From an uncultured Gammaproteobacteria bacterium (GTDB lineage Bacteria; Pseudomonadota; Gammaproteobacteria; Immundisolibacterales; Immundisolibacteraceae), in the NCBI GenBank assembly GCA_913060775.1, contig CAJXVN010000005.1, positions 1 through 35,455 on the forward strand: a stretch of 35,455 bases of DNA, in the 5' to 3' direction. A program made the position numbers and the translations under genes. This document shows, piece after piece, positions 15,301 to 24,038 of this stretch; positions within the stretch are counted from its first letter, which is position 1; the number at the start of each line of letters is the position of its first letter. The notes beneath the pieces were generated by a model. That model had not been told where the DNA came from and searched no databases. It saw only the letters and a program-made list of their open reading frames with translations.

Positions 15301-17589
15301 TTACTTACCCTTCTGTTCCCAGATCGCTTTAAGCACGTTACCAGGCTTCATCGGCAAGTCGTTCAGGCTCACGCCGATGGCATTCTTGATAGCGTCGCGA
15401 ATTGCAGCAGGTGGCGGCACAATTGGAACCTCACCAACGCCACGAACACCATAAGGATGGCCCGGGTTCGGGGTCTCCAGAATGGTGCAATCGATATTGG
15501 GAACATCCAGGCTGGTCGGCATCCGATAATCGAGCAATGTCGGATTACGAAGGGTGCCCTTCTCGTCGTAGAAGTACTCTTCGTTGAGCGCCCAACCGAT
15601 ACCCTGAACGGTACCGCCCTGCATCTGACCTTCAACAAAGTCAGGATGGACTGCCTTACCGACGTCCTGCAAGGTGCTGTAACGGAGGATATCGACCTTG
15701 CCCGTTTCCACATCAACTTCGACATCAACGATGTTGGCCGCAATCTGGAAACCCACGCCCTCAGGAAACTCAGAGGCATCGGCAATCAATGGACCACCGG
15801 TATGGTCAGCTTTCCCACAAATCTCGCCAAACGACAGCGTCTTGCTGGAATCGCTTTTGAGAGTAAAAACACCCGAGGCATAATCCACCTCGGACCCTTC
15901 CACTTCCCATTCCATCGCCGCCCGTTTTTTCATCTCCTCTACCAGCTTTCTACAGGCTGAAATAACGGCGATACCGGTGGCAAAGGTGGTACGACTGCCC
16001 ACCGACTGAAAGGTATAGCCAACCGAATCCGTATCACCAACGTTGGTGGTAATCAGGTCATTGTCGACACCCAGTTCTTCCGCCGCCTGCATGCCCAGGG
16101 TCGTGCGCGTACCACTAAGGTCAGCACTACCGGTAGTCAGGTTGATGGTGCCATCCGTGTTACAACGAATCTCCGCACAGGAAGCCAGGCCAGCACCGAA
16201 CCAGAAGGCATAAGAAATACCACGACCCCGGTTTTCACCTTCCAGCGGAGCGGTGTAGTGGGGGTGGTTTTTGATGGCATTAAGCATCTCGATGCTGCCC
16301 AGAGGCGGGCAGGGGAAACCCATCGGCATCATGTCGCCCGGCTTCAGCGCGTTAGTAAGCCGGAACTGAATCGGATCAATGCCAGCCATTTCCGCTAAAT
16401 CAGCGATTGCACTCTCTGCCGCAAAGTTTGCCTGAGTTGCACCCGGCGCACGGTAAGGTTTCATCTTTGGCTTGTTCAGAAACACATCGTAGCCATCTAA
16501 CCGCACATTCGGGATGTTGTAACGCGTCAGCGCGCACATGGTGCCGGGGGCAATCGGGCCACCAGGATAAGCACCCGCCTCAAACAACAGATACAGATCT
16601 GCCGCCAGCAGCTGGCCTTCGTTATTACAGCCAATTTTTACTTTAATGTAGGTCTCAGGACTGGGGCCGGTGCCACGAAGTACTTCGCTGCGGCTCATAA
16701 AAATCTTCACAGGCCGACCGGTGCGTTTGGCCATGACGGCGGCCAACGAATCAAGATAAACCACGTCTTTACCACCAAAGCCGCCGCCAATTTCCATTGG
16801 CACAACTTTGATTTTGCTCATCGGCATGTTCATGAAACTGGCCATGAAATCACGAATAGCAAAACCACCCTGAGTGGAGGTATGGATGGTCAGCGTATCT
16901 TCACCAGTCCAGACGGCGGTTGTCACGTGGGGCTCAATATAGCCCTGGTGAACCGATTTGGTGGTGAACTCGCGCTCGACCACGTGATCGCAGGCATCGA
17001 AAGTAGCATCGACATCGCCGTGCTCCATGAACAGACGACCGGCGTTGGGTAAGGCTTTTTGAGTGGGGAACAGAAACGCACCCGGGGTGTAATCCTCATG
17101 CAGGACCGGCGCCCCTTCTGCCACCGCATCGTGAACATTCAGCACCGGCTCGAGCAGTTCATACTCAACCTCGATCAGCGCACAGGCAGCCTCGGCAATA
17201 TGCTTGTTATCCGCCGCCACTGCAGCCACCACGTGACCGTCATAAAAGACCTTGTCACGGGCAATACAGTTATCGGCGATATCCTGCATGTTGACTTCGC
17301 CGCCTTCACCGGCTGCGACCACCGTTGAGCTCAAGGTCGGCATATCGGCACCGGTAATGACGGTGCGAACGCCCTTGAGTGCAGCGGCTTTGCTGGTATC
17401 GATGGACACGATCCGCGCATGCGGATGCGGGCTACGCAACATGGCACCGTGGAGCATTCCGGGTAGATGAATATCATCGCCAAACAGGGCGGCACCGGTA
17501 ACTTTCTCCTCGCCATCCTTGCGGATCGGGGTAGTACCGACGACGTCAAATTCAGTTTTTACGGGTGGGGGGGTTGTTGGCGCATTCAT
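15301..17589 (-). CDS. Xanthine-dehydrogenase-family molybdopterin subunit (CoxL-like)
   Basis: Large catalytic subunit of a molybdenum hydroxylase, 762 residues. After the a/b-hammerhead region (GTTPIRKDGEEKVTGAALFGDD at about 18-39), it has the MoCo-binding signatures GGGFGGKD, PYRAPGATQ and near the C-terminus GVRGVGEVP, in which E720 is the catalytic Glu. The PYRAPGA loop differs from the AYxCSFR of form I CO dehydrogenase, so this is not a CO dehydrogenase. Relatives hydroxylate N-heteroaromatics, aldehydes or purines, or reduce 4-hydroxybenzoyl-CoA. GGAGGAA lies inside the end of the preceding 2Fe-2S gene, and the two genes are 2 bases apart. Gene order M-S-L is the usual one. It may prepare a substrate for the neighbouring oxygenases, but that is inference. 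Confidence 0.92.
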   Translation of the reverse strand: MNAPTTPPPVKTEFDVVGTTPIRKDGEEKVTGAALFGDDIHLPGMLHGAMLRSPHPHARIVSIDTSKAAALKGVRTVITGADMPTLSSTVVAAGEGGEVNMQDIADNCIARDKVFYDGHVVAAVAADNKHIAEAACALIEVEYELLEPVLNVHDAVAEGAPVLHEDYTPGAFLFPTQKALPNAGRLFMEHGDVDATFDACDHVVEREFTTKSVHQGYIEPHVTTAVWTGEDTLTIHTSTQGGFAIRDFMASFMNMPMSKIKVVPMEIGGGFGGKDVVYLDSLAAVMAKRTGRPVKIFMSRSEVLRGTGPSPETYIKVKIGCNNEGQLLAADLYLLFEAGAYPGGPIAPGTMCALTRYNIPNVRLDGYDVFLNKPKMKPYRAPGATQANFAAESAIADLAEMAGIDPIQFRLTNALKPGDMMPMGFPCPPLGSIEMLNAIKNHPHYTAPLEGENRGRGISYAFWFGAGLASCAEIRCNTDGTINLTTGSADLSGTRTTLGMQAAEELGVDNDLITTNVGDTDSVGYTFQSVGSRTTFATGIAVISACRKLVEEMKKRAAMEWEVEGSEVDYASGVFTLKSDSSKTLSFGEICGKADHTGGPLIADASEFPEGVGFQIAANIVDVEVDVETGKVDILRYSTLQDVGKAVHPDFVEGQMQGGTVQGIGWALNEEYFYDEKGTLRNPTLLDYRMPTSLDVPNIDCTILETPNPGHPYGVRGVGEVPIVPPPAAIRDAIKNAIGVSLNDLPMKPGNVLKAIWEQKGK

Positions 17590-17591
17590 GA

Positions 17592-18068
17592 TTAAGCTTC
17601 CTCCATCACAGCAGCGGCTTTCTGCACGGCTTTAACAATTTTATCGTAGCCAGTACAACGGCAAAGGTTATTAGCCAGCCAGAAACGAATCTCTTCTTCG
17701 CTGGGGTTGGGCTTTGATTTCAGTAATTCTTTGGAGGAAATCAAAAACCCCGGTGTGCAGATACCGCATTGCATGCCCGTCTCTTCGAGAAATGCCTGCT
17801 GCAGGGGGTGCAGCGCGTCCGGGGTTGCCATGCCTTCAACGGTTTCTACCTTCTTACCATCGGCTTCAACGCCCAGCACACAGCAGGACGCGACCAGGGT
17901 GCCGTCAAATACGACACTACAGGCACCGCAGTTACCATCATTGCACCCTTCCTTGGTACCGGTCAGCTTTAGTTCATCGCGAAGAACTTCTAACAGGCTT
18001 TGCCGTGGTTCAGCAAGAAACTCAACCTCATCACCATTAACGGTGGTGGTTACATGTACTTTGCTCAT
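17592..18068 (-). CDS. Molybdenum hydroxylase 2Fe-2S subunit (CoxS-like)
   Basis: Small iron-sulfur subunit, 158 residues, carrying two [2Fe-2S] clusters that pass electrons from molybdopterin to FAD. The plant-type cluster ligands are C42, C47, C50 and C62 (EGCNDGNCGACS). The second cluster, in the helical domain, uses C101, C104, C136 and C138 (QCGICTPG, LCRCTGY). The length is normal for the family. It starts 15 bases after the FAD subunit gene, with AGGGAG upstream of the ATG, and ends 2 bases before the large subunit. Confidence 0.95.
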   Translation of the reverse strand: MSKVHVTTTVNGDEVEFLAEPRQSLLEVLRDELKLTGTKEGCNDGNCGACSVVFDGTLVASCCVLGVEADGKKVETVEGMATPDALHPLQQAFLEETGMQCGICTPGFLISSKELLKSKPNPSEEEIRFWLANNLCRCTGYDKIVKAVQKAAAVMEEA

Positions 18069-18083
18069 CAGTGATCGTCTCCC

Positions 18084-18953
18084 TTAGCCTTTGGCCCGCG
18101 CCACTGCTTCCCGCAGGGTACGTTTGGTCAATACATTTATCAGATGCTTGCGCTGTTCAATCGTGCCACGCATGTCGTTAATAGGCGTAGCGACTGCCTC
18201 GGCAGCGTCAGCGGCCTCCTGGATAGACGCTTCATTCACCGGCTTGCCGGCAAGCAAATCGCCAGCACCCTGGGCAAAAATCGGCGTGGGGCCAACCGCA
18301 CCCAGTGCAATGCGGGCGGACTCAAAGGTACTTCCGTCACCGCTGAGCACCACTGAAGACGCCACACTGGCAATCGCGATATCCATTTCATTACGCGGAA
18401 TAAAGCGTTGAAAGCAGGCACCGCTATTAGCAGCGGGAGCCGGGATATTGATGGTCAATAGCAACTCGTTATCTGCTAACGAAGTTTTACCCGGCGCGAC
18501 GCAGACATCTTCCACGGCCAGATTGCGCTGGCCATTCGGGCCAATAACGACGGCCTCGGCTCCCAACACAATCAAGGTTGGGATAGAGTCGCCACTGGGG
18601 GCTGCATTACAGAGATTCCCACCGATGGATGCACGACCCTGAGTCTGCATGCCACCAATAAGTTCCGCCGACTCGATCAACGCTGGATAGGCATCAACCA
18701 CGGCCGAATCTTCATAAAGTGTCCGGCAGGTAACGGCTGATCCCAGCTGCAGTCCATTACCATCAAGCTTGTACTGCTTGAGCTCTGGAATTTGCTTGGC
18801 ATCGACTACCAGGCCGGGGGTCGCCCGACCCACACGCATACCGATTAGTAAATCTGTGCCGCCGGCGAGAAGGCGCGCGTTGGACCCCTCTTTAGCCAAA
18901 ATGGCGACGGCATCACTCACCGATGTCGGTGTAGCGAAGTCAAAACTGTGCAT
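18084..18953 (-). CDS. Molybdenum hydroxylase FAD-binding subunit (CoxM-like)
   Basis: Medium subunit of 289 residues that binds FAD and hands electrons to the acceptor. FAD-contact motifs are LLAGGTDLLIGMRVG near residue 28 and RASIGGNLCNAAPSGDS near residue 107, and the C-terminal domain is of the CO-dehydrogenase flavoprotein type. It has the family's usual length. AAGGAG lies 8 bases before the ATG. It is the first gene of the operon, and because a terminator stands upstream at 19044-19076, its promoter should lie between 18954 and 19043; I see no near-consensus hexamers there. Confidence 0.93.
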   Translation of the reverse strand: MHSFDFATPTSVSDAVAILAKEGSNARLLAGGTDLLIGMRVGRATPGLVVDAKQIPELKQYKLDGNGLQLGSAVTCRTLYEDSAVVDAYPALIESAELIGGMQTQGRASIGGNLCNAAPSGDSIPTLIVLGAEAVVIGPNGQRNLAVEDVCVAPGKTSLADNELLLTINIPAPAANSGACFQRFIPRNEMDIAIASVASSVVLSGDGSTFESARIALGAVGPTPIFAQGAGDLLAGKPVNEASIQEAADAAEAVATPINDMRGTIEQRKHLINVLTKRTLREAVARAKG

Positions 18954-19043
18954 GGCCGCACTCCTTCCATCTGTAATATTGAATAGTTCTGATCACCATT
19001 GATGGCTGCTGGCGATCATCCTGAAAAGGTCGAAGAGCTTATC

Positions 19044-19076
19044 AAAAAAGCCCCTGGCAATGTCAGTGGTTTTTTT
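19044..19076. terminator. Bidirectional rho-independent terminator
   Basis: AAAAAAGCCCCTG (19044-19056) pairs with CAGTGGTTTTTTT (19064-19076) around a GCAATGT loop, a 13-bp stem with one C/T mismatch and one G-T wobble. The T tracts form terminator tails on both strands. It lies 18 bases beyond the stop of the lone Rieske gene at 19095 and separates it from the molybdenum hydroxylase operon. Confidence 0.85.
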
Positions 19077-19094
19077 CAGTTATTTAACAACCGT

Positions 19095-20363
19095 TCAACG
19101 TAACTCCATCATCTCGGTATACGCATTCCAGAACCCACGCACCGGGCCTTCGTCACCGAGAAAATCACCCTCGGTAGGTACGTCGGTGCCGCCCATCTTG
19201 ATCACCGCAGAGGCTTCGCTGTCTCTGGCGATACCTTTCTGGGCAATCTCAACGGCCAGACCGTCTTCCATCGACACCAGCCCGGCGGGGCCAATCAGAT
19301 TAATCTGCTTAAGCCGCATTTCGTCGATTTGCTCATCGTCATCTTCATAACCAAAAAAGGTGTAATGCACCGTGACCGAATCTGGACCATGGGGCTCAAA
19401 CTGGCGAATATTGAGCACGTTGGCGATCTGCTGGAGCATCATGATGGGAAAAACATCAATAATCACCAGGTTAATTCCGTCATCCCACTCCATTTTTCCG
19501 GCGAGCAGGCTCATGTCCTCAAGGGTGAATTTACCTTCCTGATAAGTATGGGCGGCCTCTTTGGTTCCCTGCGCTTTCGCCTGCTCATCCTCTTTACCCG
19601 CAAAGGTGTAAAAGCAGGTCTGTTTACCACCATTTTCAACGTGAATGCGTCCCTCCTGGCTGGCTCGAAACAGGCCAAAGGTGGCGAAAAAAACATGCAG
19701 CAGACTGGCGTGATAGCCATCTCGCGGGTTTTCTGCGTAGAGCTTCCAGTTGCCTTTCATATGCTGGCGCTGGCGACCGAGAATTTTGATCGGCCGATTA
19801 AAAATGCGCTTCATAAATTTGGCAACAGTGGGACCCAGATACTCTTCAAGCGGCTCTACTTCATCGCTAAAAGAGGCGAAAATCACCCCGTGAAAGCTCT
19901 CAACCTGTAGCGCCCGCGGGCGGTGCTTGGTCTGATCAAAGCACTCCGACATGCCGCCTTTACCGCCAAGACCGCGCTTGAAAGTAACACTCTCCAGAGT
20001 CCCGTCCAGGCCATAGCCCCATTGGTGGTAAACACAATAAAAGCCGTCACTGTTACCGTAGTTATCCAGAACGATATTGGCATTGCGGTGGGAACAGCGA
20101 TTCACCCAACAGTGAATCTGCTCATCATCACCCCGAACCAGCACGACCGGGGTATCGCCAATGTAGACAGTTTTGTAATCGCCCCGCTGAGGAATTTCCA
20201 CTTCCAGCCCGACAAAATTCCAGACTTCGCCGCGAAAGATTTTTTCCTGCTCACGCTGATAAATAGCCGGGTCATAAAACACACGGCCAGGAACTTCGGT
20301 GGCATTTTCCTCATCACCCGGCCATTCAAAGTCACCCAGATCGATGGATTCAATACGGTTCAT
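19095..20363 (-). CDS. Lone Rieske alpha subunit, salicylate/anthranilate-hydroxylase type
   Basis: Catalytic subunit of a Rieske oxygenase, 422 residues. Rieske ligands are C90, H92, C110 and H113. The surrounding residues are unusual: CSHRNA instead of CxHRG, and CVYHQW instead of C-x-YHGW. CVYHQW, together with the following Gly-rich stretch (RGLGGKGGM, residues 130-138), is a feature I associate with the NagG/AndAc group (salicylate 5-hydroxylase, anthranilate dioxygenase). The iron site AENPRDGYHASLLH gives D215, H218 and H223. That group normally has a beta subunit, but none is adjacent and a terminator follows directly, so it is a single-gene unit. GAGGAG lies 8 bases before the ATG. 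A partner beta subunit must be borrowed, lie elsewhere, or be dispensable. Confidence 0.9.
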   Translation of the reverse strand: MNRIESIDLGDFEWPGDEENATEVPGRVFYDPAIYQREQEKIFRGEVWNFVGLEVEIPQRGDYKTVYIGDTPVVLVRGDDEQIHCWVNRCSHRNANIVLDNYGNSDGFYCVYHQWGYGLDGTLESVTFKRGLGGKGGMSECFDQTKHRPRALQVESFHGVIFASFSDEVEPLEEYLGPTVAKFMKRIFNRPIKILGRQRQHMKGNWKLYAENPRDGYHASLLHVFFATFGLFRASQEGRIHVENGGKQTCFYTFAGKEDEQAKAQGTKEAAHTYQEGKFTLEDMSLLAGKMEWDDGINLVIIDVFPIMMLQQIANVLNIRQFEPHGPDSVTVHYTFFGYEDDDEQIDEMRLKQINLIGPAGLVSMEDGLAVEIAQKGIARDSEASAVIKMGGTDVPTEGDFLGDEGPVRGFWNAYTEMMELR

Positions 20364-20397
20364 GCTGTTTTCTCCTCAATGGGATGGCGCGCATCTT

Positions 20398-20413
20398 TGA
20401 CAGAAGGCTGTCA
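20398..20413. promoter_or_regulatory. Inverted repeat TGACAG-N4-CTGTCA upstream of the lone Rieske gene
   Basis: A perfect 6-4-6 inverted repeat lying 35-50 bases before the start codon at 20363 and 26 bases beyond the apaH stop. The position fits an operator; the absence of a T-run makes a terminator for apaH less likely. The sequence is unrelated to the TTAAC palindromes. Confidence 0.35.
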
Positions 20414-20438
20414 TCCACTAAACGACCAGATTACCGAG

Positions 20439-21257
20439 TCAACTGGCATATTGTTCACATTTTATGCTTACCCAGCGCGGCTGATCCAGACAAAAAGCGC
20501 TGAGCTGACGACCCCAGAGGCAGCCGGTATCCAGCGCATACACACTGCTGTTATCAACCAATCCCAGGCTCGACCAGTGACCAAAGATTATCGGTATTTC
20601 GGCCGTTGCCCGCTGAGGCAGATCAAACCAGGGCCAATACCCCGACGGCTGGCTACCCGGCGGCCCCTTAAACTGAACACTGTAGTGGCCATCAGGCTGA
20701 CAAAACCGTACCCGGGCAAAGTAATCCGTAATCACTCTTAGCCGATGGGTACCGGTAAGTTCTTCAGACCAGCAGTCGTCCGCCTCACTGTACATAGCCT
20801 GAAAAAAGGCATCGTTATTATCGCTGCGCAGAATATTTTCGACTTCGGCAGCATGTGTTCTGGCGGCCTGCAGGTCCCAGGAGGGCGCAACACCGGCGTG
20901 AACCATCAGATACCCCAGACCCTCATCATAATGTAGCAACGGCCGACACCGTAACCAGTCCAGCAATTCCGCGCGATCGGGCGCATCAAGGATCGGTTGC
21001 AGGGTATCTTTTCGATGCAGTCTGCCCACGCCTGCGGCCACCGCGAGCAGGTGAAAATCGTGATTCCCCAACACCACCGAGGCCGTTTCACCCAGATCAC
21101 GGATGTAGCGCAGCACTTCTAAAGATTTTGGCCCCCGATTAACCAGATCGCCAACCAACCAGAGACGATCTTGATCGGGTTTAAAGTTGATTTTTCTTAA
21201 CAGCTGCTGAAGCTCGTCAAAGCAGCCCTGAATATCGCCGATTGCCCAGGTTGCCAT
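20439..21257 (-). CDS. apaH: Symmetrical diadenosine tetraphosphatase ApaH
   Basis: Hydrolyses Ap4A to two ADP in the cytoplasm, and also removes Np4-type caps from RNA in E. coli. Its 272 residues carry all the metallophosphatase motifs: GDIQGC at 7-12, GDLVNRGPKS, LGNHDFH, the MVHAG histidine and FGHWSSLG. Length and termini match the family. It follows dtd after 46 bases on the same strand. Confidence 0.96.
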   Translation of the reverse strand: MATWAIGDIQGCFDELQQLLRKINFKPDQDRLWLVGDLVNRGPKSLEVLRYIRDLGETASVVLGNHDFHLLAVAAGVGRLHRKDTLQPILDAPDRAELLDWLRCRPLLHYDEGLGYLMVHAGVAPSWDLQAARTHAAEVENILRSDNNDAFFQAMYSEADDCWSEELTGTHRLRVITDYFARVRFCQPDGHYSVQFKGPPGSQPSGYWPWFDLPQRATAEIPIIFGHWSSLGLVDNSSVYALDTGCLWGRQLSAFCLDQPRWVSIKCEQYAS

Positions 21258-21303
21258 CGCGATTTTCCCACTCAGTTGTTGACCCGGTTACCGGCGACGA
21301 TAC

Positions 21304-21741
21304 TCAGCCGTTTAATATAAAGGTCACCGGCCCATCGTTAGTCAAATTCACCTGCATATCCGCACCAAAACTACCCACCGCCACCTGACCATGCAGGGCC
21401 CGCGCAGCCTCGACAAACGCATCAAACAGGGGCTCGGCGTCAGCCGGCGCAGCAGCCGGCTCGAATCCAGGACGCAATCCCTGGCCAGTATCGGCCACCA
21501 GGGTAAATTGCGGAACAATCAACAGACCACCGGCGGTATCCTGCAGAGAATTGTTCATTTTCCCGTCACCGTCCGCAAACAGACGGTAACTAATTACCCG
21601 CTCGGCCAGCTTGCCCACCTGCTGGGCAGTGTCACCTTTTTCAATTCCCAGAAATAGCACCACGCCCTGGCCGATCTGACCCACCGCAACCCCATCGACG
21701 AATACCGATCCGTGCGACACGCGCTGCAGCAGCGCAATCAT
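21304..21741 (-). CDS. dtd: D-aminoacyl-tRNA deacylase
   Basis: Proofreading enzyme that removes D-amino acids, and glycine mischarged on tRNA-Ala, from tRNA. It has 145 residues, the normal length, with [13 protein letters not shown] at the start, GLLIVPQFTLVAD in the middle and the Gly-cisPro motif in NDGPVTF at the end. The usual SQFT motif reads PQFT here: residue 77 is Pro instead of Ser, while T80 is kept. The start codon shares one base with the typA stop (TAATG), so translation is coupled. Confidence 0.94.
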   Translation of the reverse strand: MIALLQRVSHGSVFVDGVAVGQIGQGVVLFLGIEKGDTAQQVGKLAERVISYRLFADGDGKMNNSLQDTAGGLLIVPQFTLVADTGQGLRPGFEPAAAPADAEPLFDAFVEAARALHGQVAVGSFGADMQVNLTNDGPVTFILNG

Positions 21742-23561
21742 TAGCCATCCCCCTGGCGGGACTGGCGTTTGCGATCAGATTCAAGCAAAAAGCGTTTACG
21801 CACCCGGATGGATTCCGGGGTTACTTCAACCAGTTCATCATCAGCGATAAATTCGAGTGCCTGCTCAAGTGTGTGCCGGTTTATCGGCGTTAAAGCAATC
21901 GCCTCATCCGTACCCGAGGCACGCACGTTGGTAAGCTGCTTGGCCTTCATCGGGTTGACGACCAGATCATTATCACGGGAATGAATACCCACTACCATGC
22001 CTTCGTAGATTTCCTCACCCGGCTCCACCAGCATCTTGCCCCGCTCCTGCAGGTTAAACAGGGCAAAGCCCACTGCCTTACCTTTGGAGTTAGAAATAAA
22101 GACGCCGTTGTTGCGACCCGACAGGTCAGAGGTGTTGGCCTCGGCATAGCCATCAAATACCGAATGCATCAGCCCGGTTCCCGAGGTGGTCGTCAAAAAC
22201 ACGGTGCGCAGCCCGATCAACCCCCGCGTTGGCACTCGGTACTCTAACCGCACGCGCCCCTGCTGCCCCGGCTCCATGCCTTTAATTTCACCGCCACGCG
22301 CGGCCATCAGCTCCATCACCGCACCCTGATAGGCGTCATCAACATCAATGGTCAACATTTCCCAGGGTTCGTGACGTTTACCGTCGATTTCTTTAAAAAT
22401 AACCCGAGGGCGGGAAACCGCCAGTTCGTAACCCTCGCGGCGCATTGTCTCCACCAGGATAGACAGGTGTAACTCGCCACGACCAGACACCACAAAAATA
22501 TCAGGATCGGGGCCATCCGCTACCCGCAGAGCGATATTGGTTATCAGTTCCCGCTCAAGGCGTTCGCGAATCTGCCGAGAGGTGAGGTATTTACCTTCTC
22601 GGCCCGCCAGTGGCGATTTGTTGACCTCAAAATTCATGCTCACAGTGGGTTCATCCACCGCTAGAGCCGGCAGCGCCTCAACCATCCCCGGATCACACAG
22701 GGTGTCGGATAAACCGAGCCCTTCGATACCGCTGATAGCGACGATGTCACCGGCCTCGGCACTGTCGACCTCGACCCGTTCGAGCCCCTGAAAATTCAGC
22801 ACCTGCAATATCCGGGCACTCACCTGCTTACCATCCGGCATCACCCGCGTGACTGCCTGGTTGCGTTGCACGCGACCACGTTGCACGCGACCCACACCAA
22901 TGACACCAACATAACTGGAGTAATCCAGGGCACTGATACGCATCTGAAAGGGCGACTCGGTATCCTGCTCCGGCGCGGGCACGTGGGCCTCAATGGCATC
23001 GATCAGGGGCTGCATATCACCTTCAGTGGCAGAAGAGTCCTGACTGGCAAATCCCTGAATCGCCGAGGCATAGATAACCGGAAAATCAAGCTGTTCGTCG
23101 GTAGCGCCGAGGCTGTCAAACAAATCGAAGGTGGCATCCAGCACCCAGTCAGGACGGGAACCAGGACGATCGATCTTATTAATCACCACCAACGGCGCCA
23201 GCCCCATGGCAAATGCCTTTTCGGTAACAAAGCGGGTCTGAGGCATTGGTCCCTCAACCGCATCTACCAGTAACAACACTGAATCGACCATGGAAAGAAT
23301 CCGCTCCACCTCACCGCCGAAATCGGCATGACCGGGGGTATCCACGATATTGATTCGATGCTCACCCCAGGTGATGGCGGTGTTTTTGGACGTGATAGTA
23401 ATGCCGCGCTCACGCTCCTGGTCATTACTGTCCATCACTCGCGTACCCATGGTCTGGTGCGCAGCAAAGGTGCCGGATTGTTTTAGCAGGCAGTCAACCA
23501 GGGTAGTTTTACCGTGGTCAACGTGGGCGATGATAGCGATATTGCGCAGAGAACTGGACAC
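21741..23561 (-). CDS. typA: Ribosome-associated GTPase TypA/BipA
   Basis: Translational GTPase that binds the 70S ribosome and helps 50S assembly under cold or stress. About 606 residues, with G1 [10 protein letters not shown]2 RERGITI, G3 DTPGHADF and G4 NKIDRPG, followed by EF-G-like domains and the BipA-specific C-terminal region. I chose the GTG at 23561, which yields the standard N-terminus [19 protein letters not shown] read with initiator Met; a GTG six codons earlier (23579) is also possible. Neither has a clear Shine-Dalgarno. A TATAAT lies on the same strand at 23603-23608, overlapping the stop codon of the thioesterase gene, and could be its -10 box, but no good -35 was found. Confidence 0.95.
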   Translation of the reverse strand: MSSSLRNIAIIAHVDHGKTTLVDCLLKQSGTFAAHQTMGTRVMDSNDQERERGITITSKNTAITWGEHRINIVDTPGHADFGGEVERILSMVDSVLLLVDAVEGPMPQTRFVTEKAFAMGLAPLVVINKIDRPGSRPDWVLDATFDLFDSLGATDEQLDFPVIYASAIQGFASQDSSATEGDMQPLIDAIEAHVPAPEQDTESPFQMRISALDYSSYVGVIGVGRVQRGRVQRNQAVTRVMPDGKQVSARILQVLNFQGLERVEVDSAEAGDIVAISGIEGLGLSDTLCDPGMVEALPALAVDEPTVSMNFEVNKSPLAGREGKYLTSRQIRERLERELITNIALRVADGPDPDIFVVSGRGELHLSILVETMRREGYELAVSRPRVIFKEIDGKRHEPWEMLTIDVDDAYQGAVMELMAARGGEIKGMEPGQQGRVRLEYRVPTRGLIGLRTVFLTTTSGTGLMHSVFDGYAEANTSDLSGRNNGVFISNSKGKAVGFALFNLQERGKMLVEPGEEIYEGMVVGIHSRDNDLVVNPMKAKQLTNVRASGTDEAIALTPINRHTLEQALEFIADDELVEVTPESIRVRKRFLLESDRKRQSRQGDG

Positions 23562-23603
23562 GGCAGGAGGGGGTCTCACAAGGAAGAGAAAACGGGCGGC
23601 GGA

Positions 23604-24038
23604 TTATACTCGATTCAGTTGCTCAATACGGTTGACAAACTGCGCGGGCGGGCGCGCCGCTCGTTGCCTGCCATAATCAAAGAACGCCATGCTGGTAATC
23701 CCGGTAGCGATCAACACGCGGTCGCGCGGGCGGGCTAACCGGTACTCAAATCGGCAGCGCGCTCGTGCCGACATGGCAACCCCGATATCAAGCTGAAGCT
23801 TGTCAAACAGCAGAGCCTGCGCCCGGTAATCAACCTCAGAGCTACGCATGATCAACCCGGCACCGCCGACATCCAGCTCGCTCCAGCCAAGGCCCTCCAG
23901 CAAAGCCACTCGGCCCTGATGAAAGTATGCAAGCACACTATCGTTACCGAGGTGATTTCCGTAGTTCAGGTCGGCGACGCGCACGTCAAGTTCTACGCGG
24001 TGCAGCGCGGCCCCCTTTAAAAACCCCTGTGCGCCCAT
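23604..24038 (-). CDS. Hotdog-fold acyl-CoA thioesterase (4HBT type)
   Basis: Cytoplasmic thioesterase of the 4-hydroxybenzoyl-CoA/YbgC-type hotdog family, 144 residues from the ATG at 24038 (AAGGGG lies about 12 bases upstream; a GTG four codons earlier is less likely). The motif VADLNYGNHLGNDSVLAYFHQGRVALLE is the family signature stretch (residues about 20-48), with an Asp near the start of it as catalytic candidate. The acyl group is unknown. It lies just before typA on the same strand and diverges from the PagL-like gene. Confidence 0.82.
   Translation of the reverse strand: MGAQGFLKGAALHRVELDVRVADLNYGNHLGNDSVLAYFHQGRVALLEGLGWSELDVGGAGLIMRSSEVDYRAQALLFDKLQLDIGVAMSARARCRFEYRLARPRDRVLIATGITSMAFFDYGRQRAARPPAQFVNRIEQLNRV

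Noticed and set aside
15457-15960. + strand frame of 167 codons inside the molybdopterin subunit gene
   Set aside because: Antisense to strongly conserved catalytic sequence; no start signal.
15301-17589. Possible CO dehydrogenase (CoxL)
   Set aside because: The active-site loop PYRAPGA lacks the AYxCSFR signature of form I CO dehydrogenase, so only the wider family is supported.
19329-20741. Two + strand open frames (193 and 272 codons) opposite the lone Rieske gene and apaH
   Set aside because: Both are antisense shadows of well-supported genes; the second spans two unrelated genes on the other strand.
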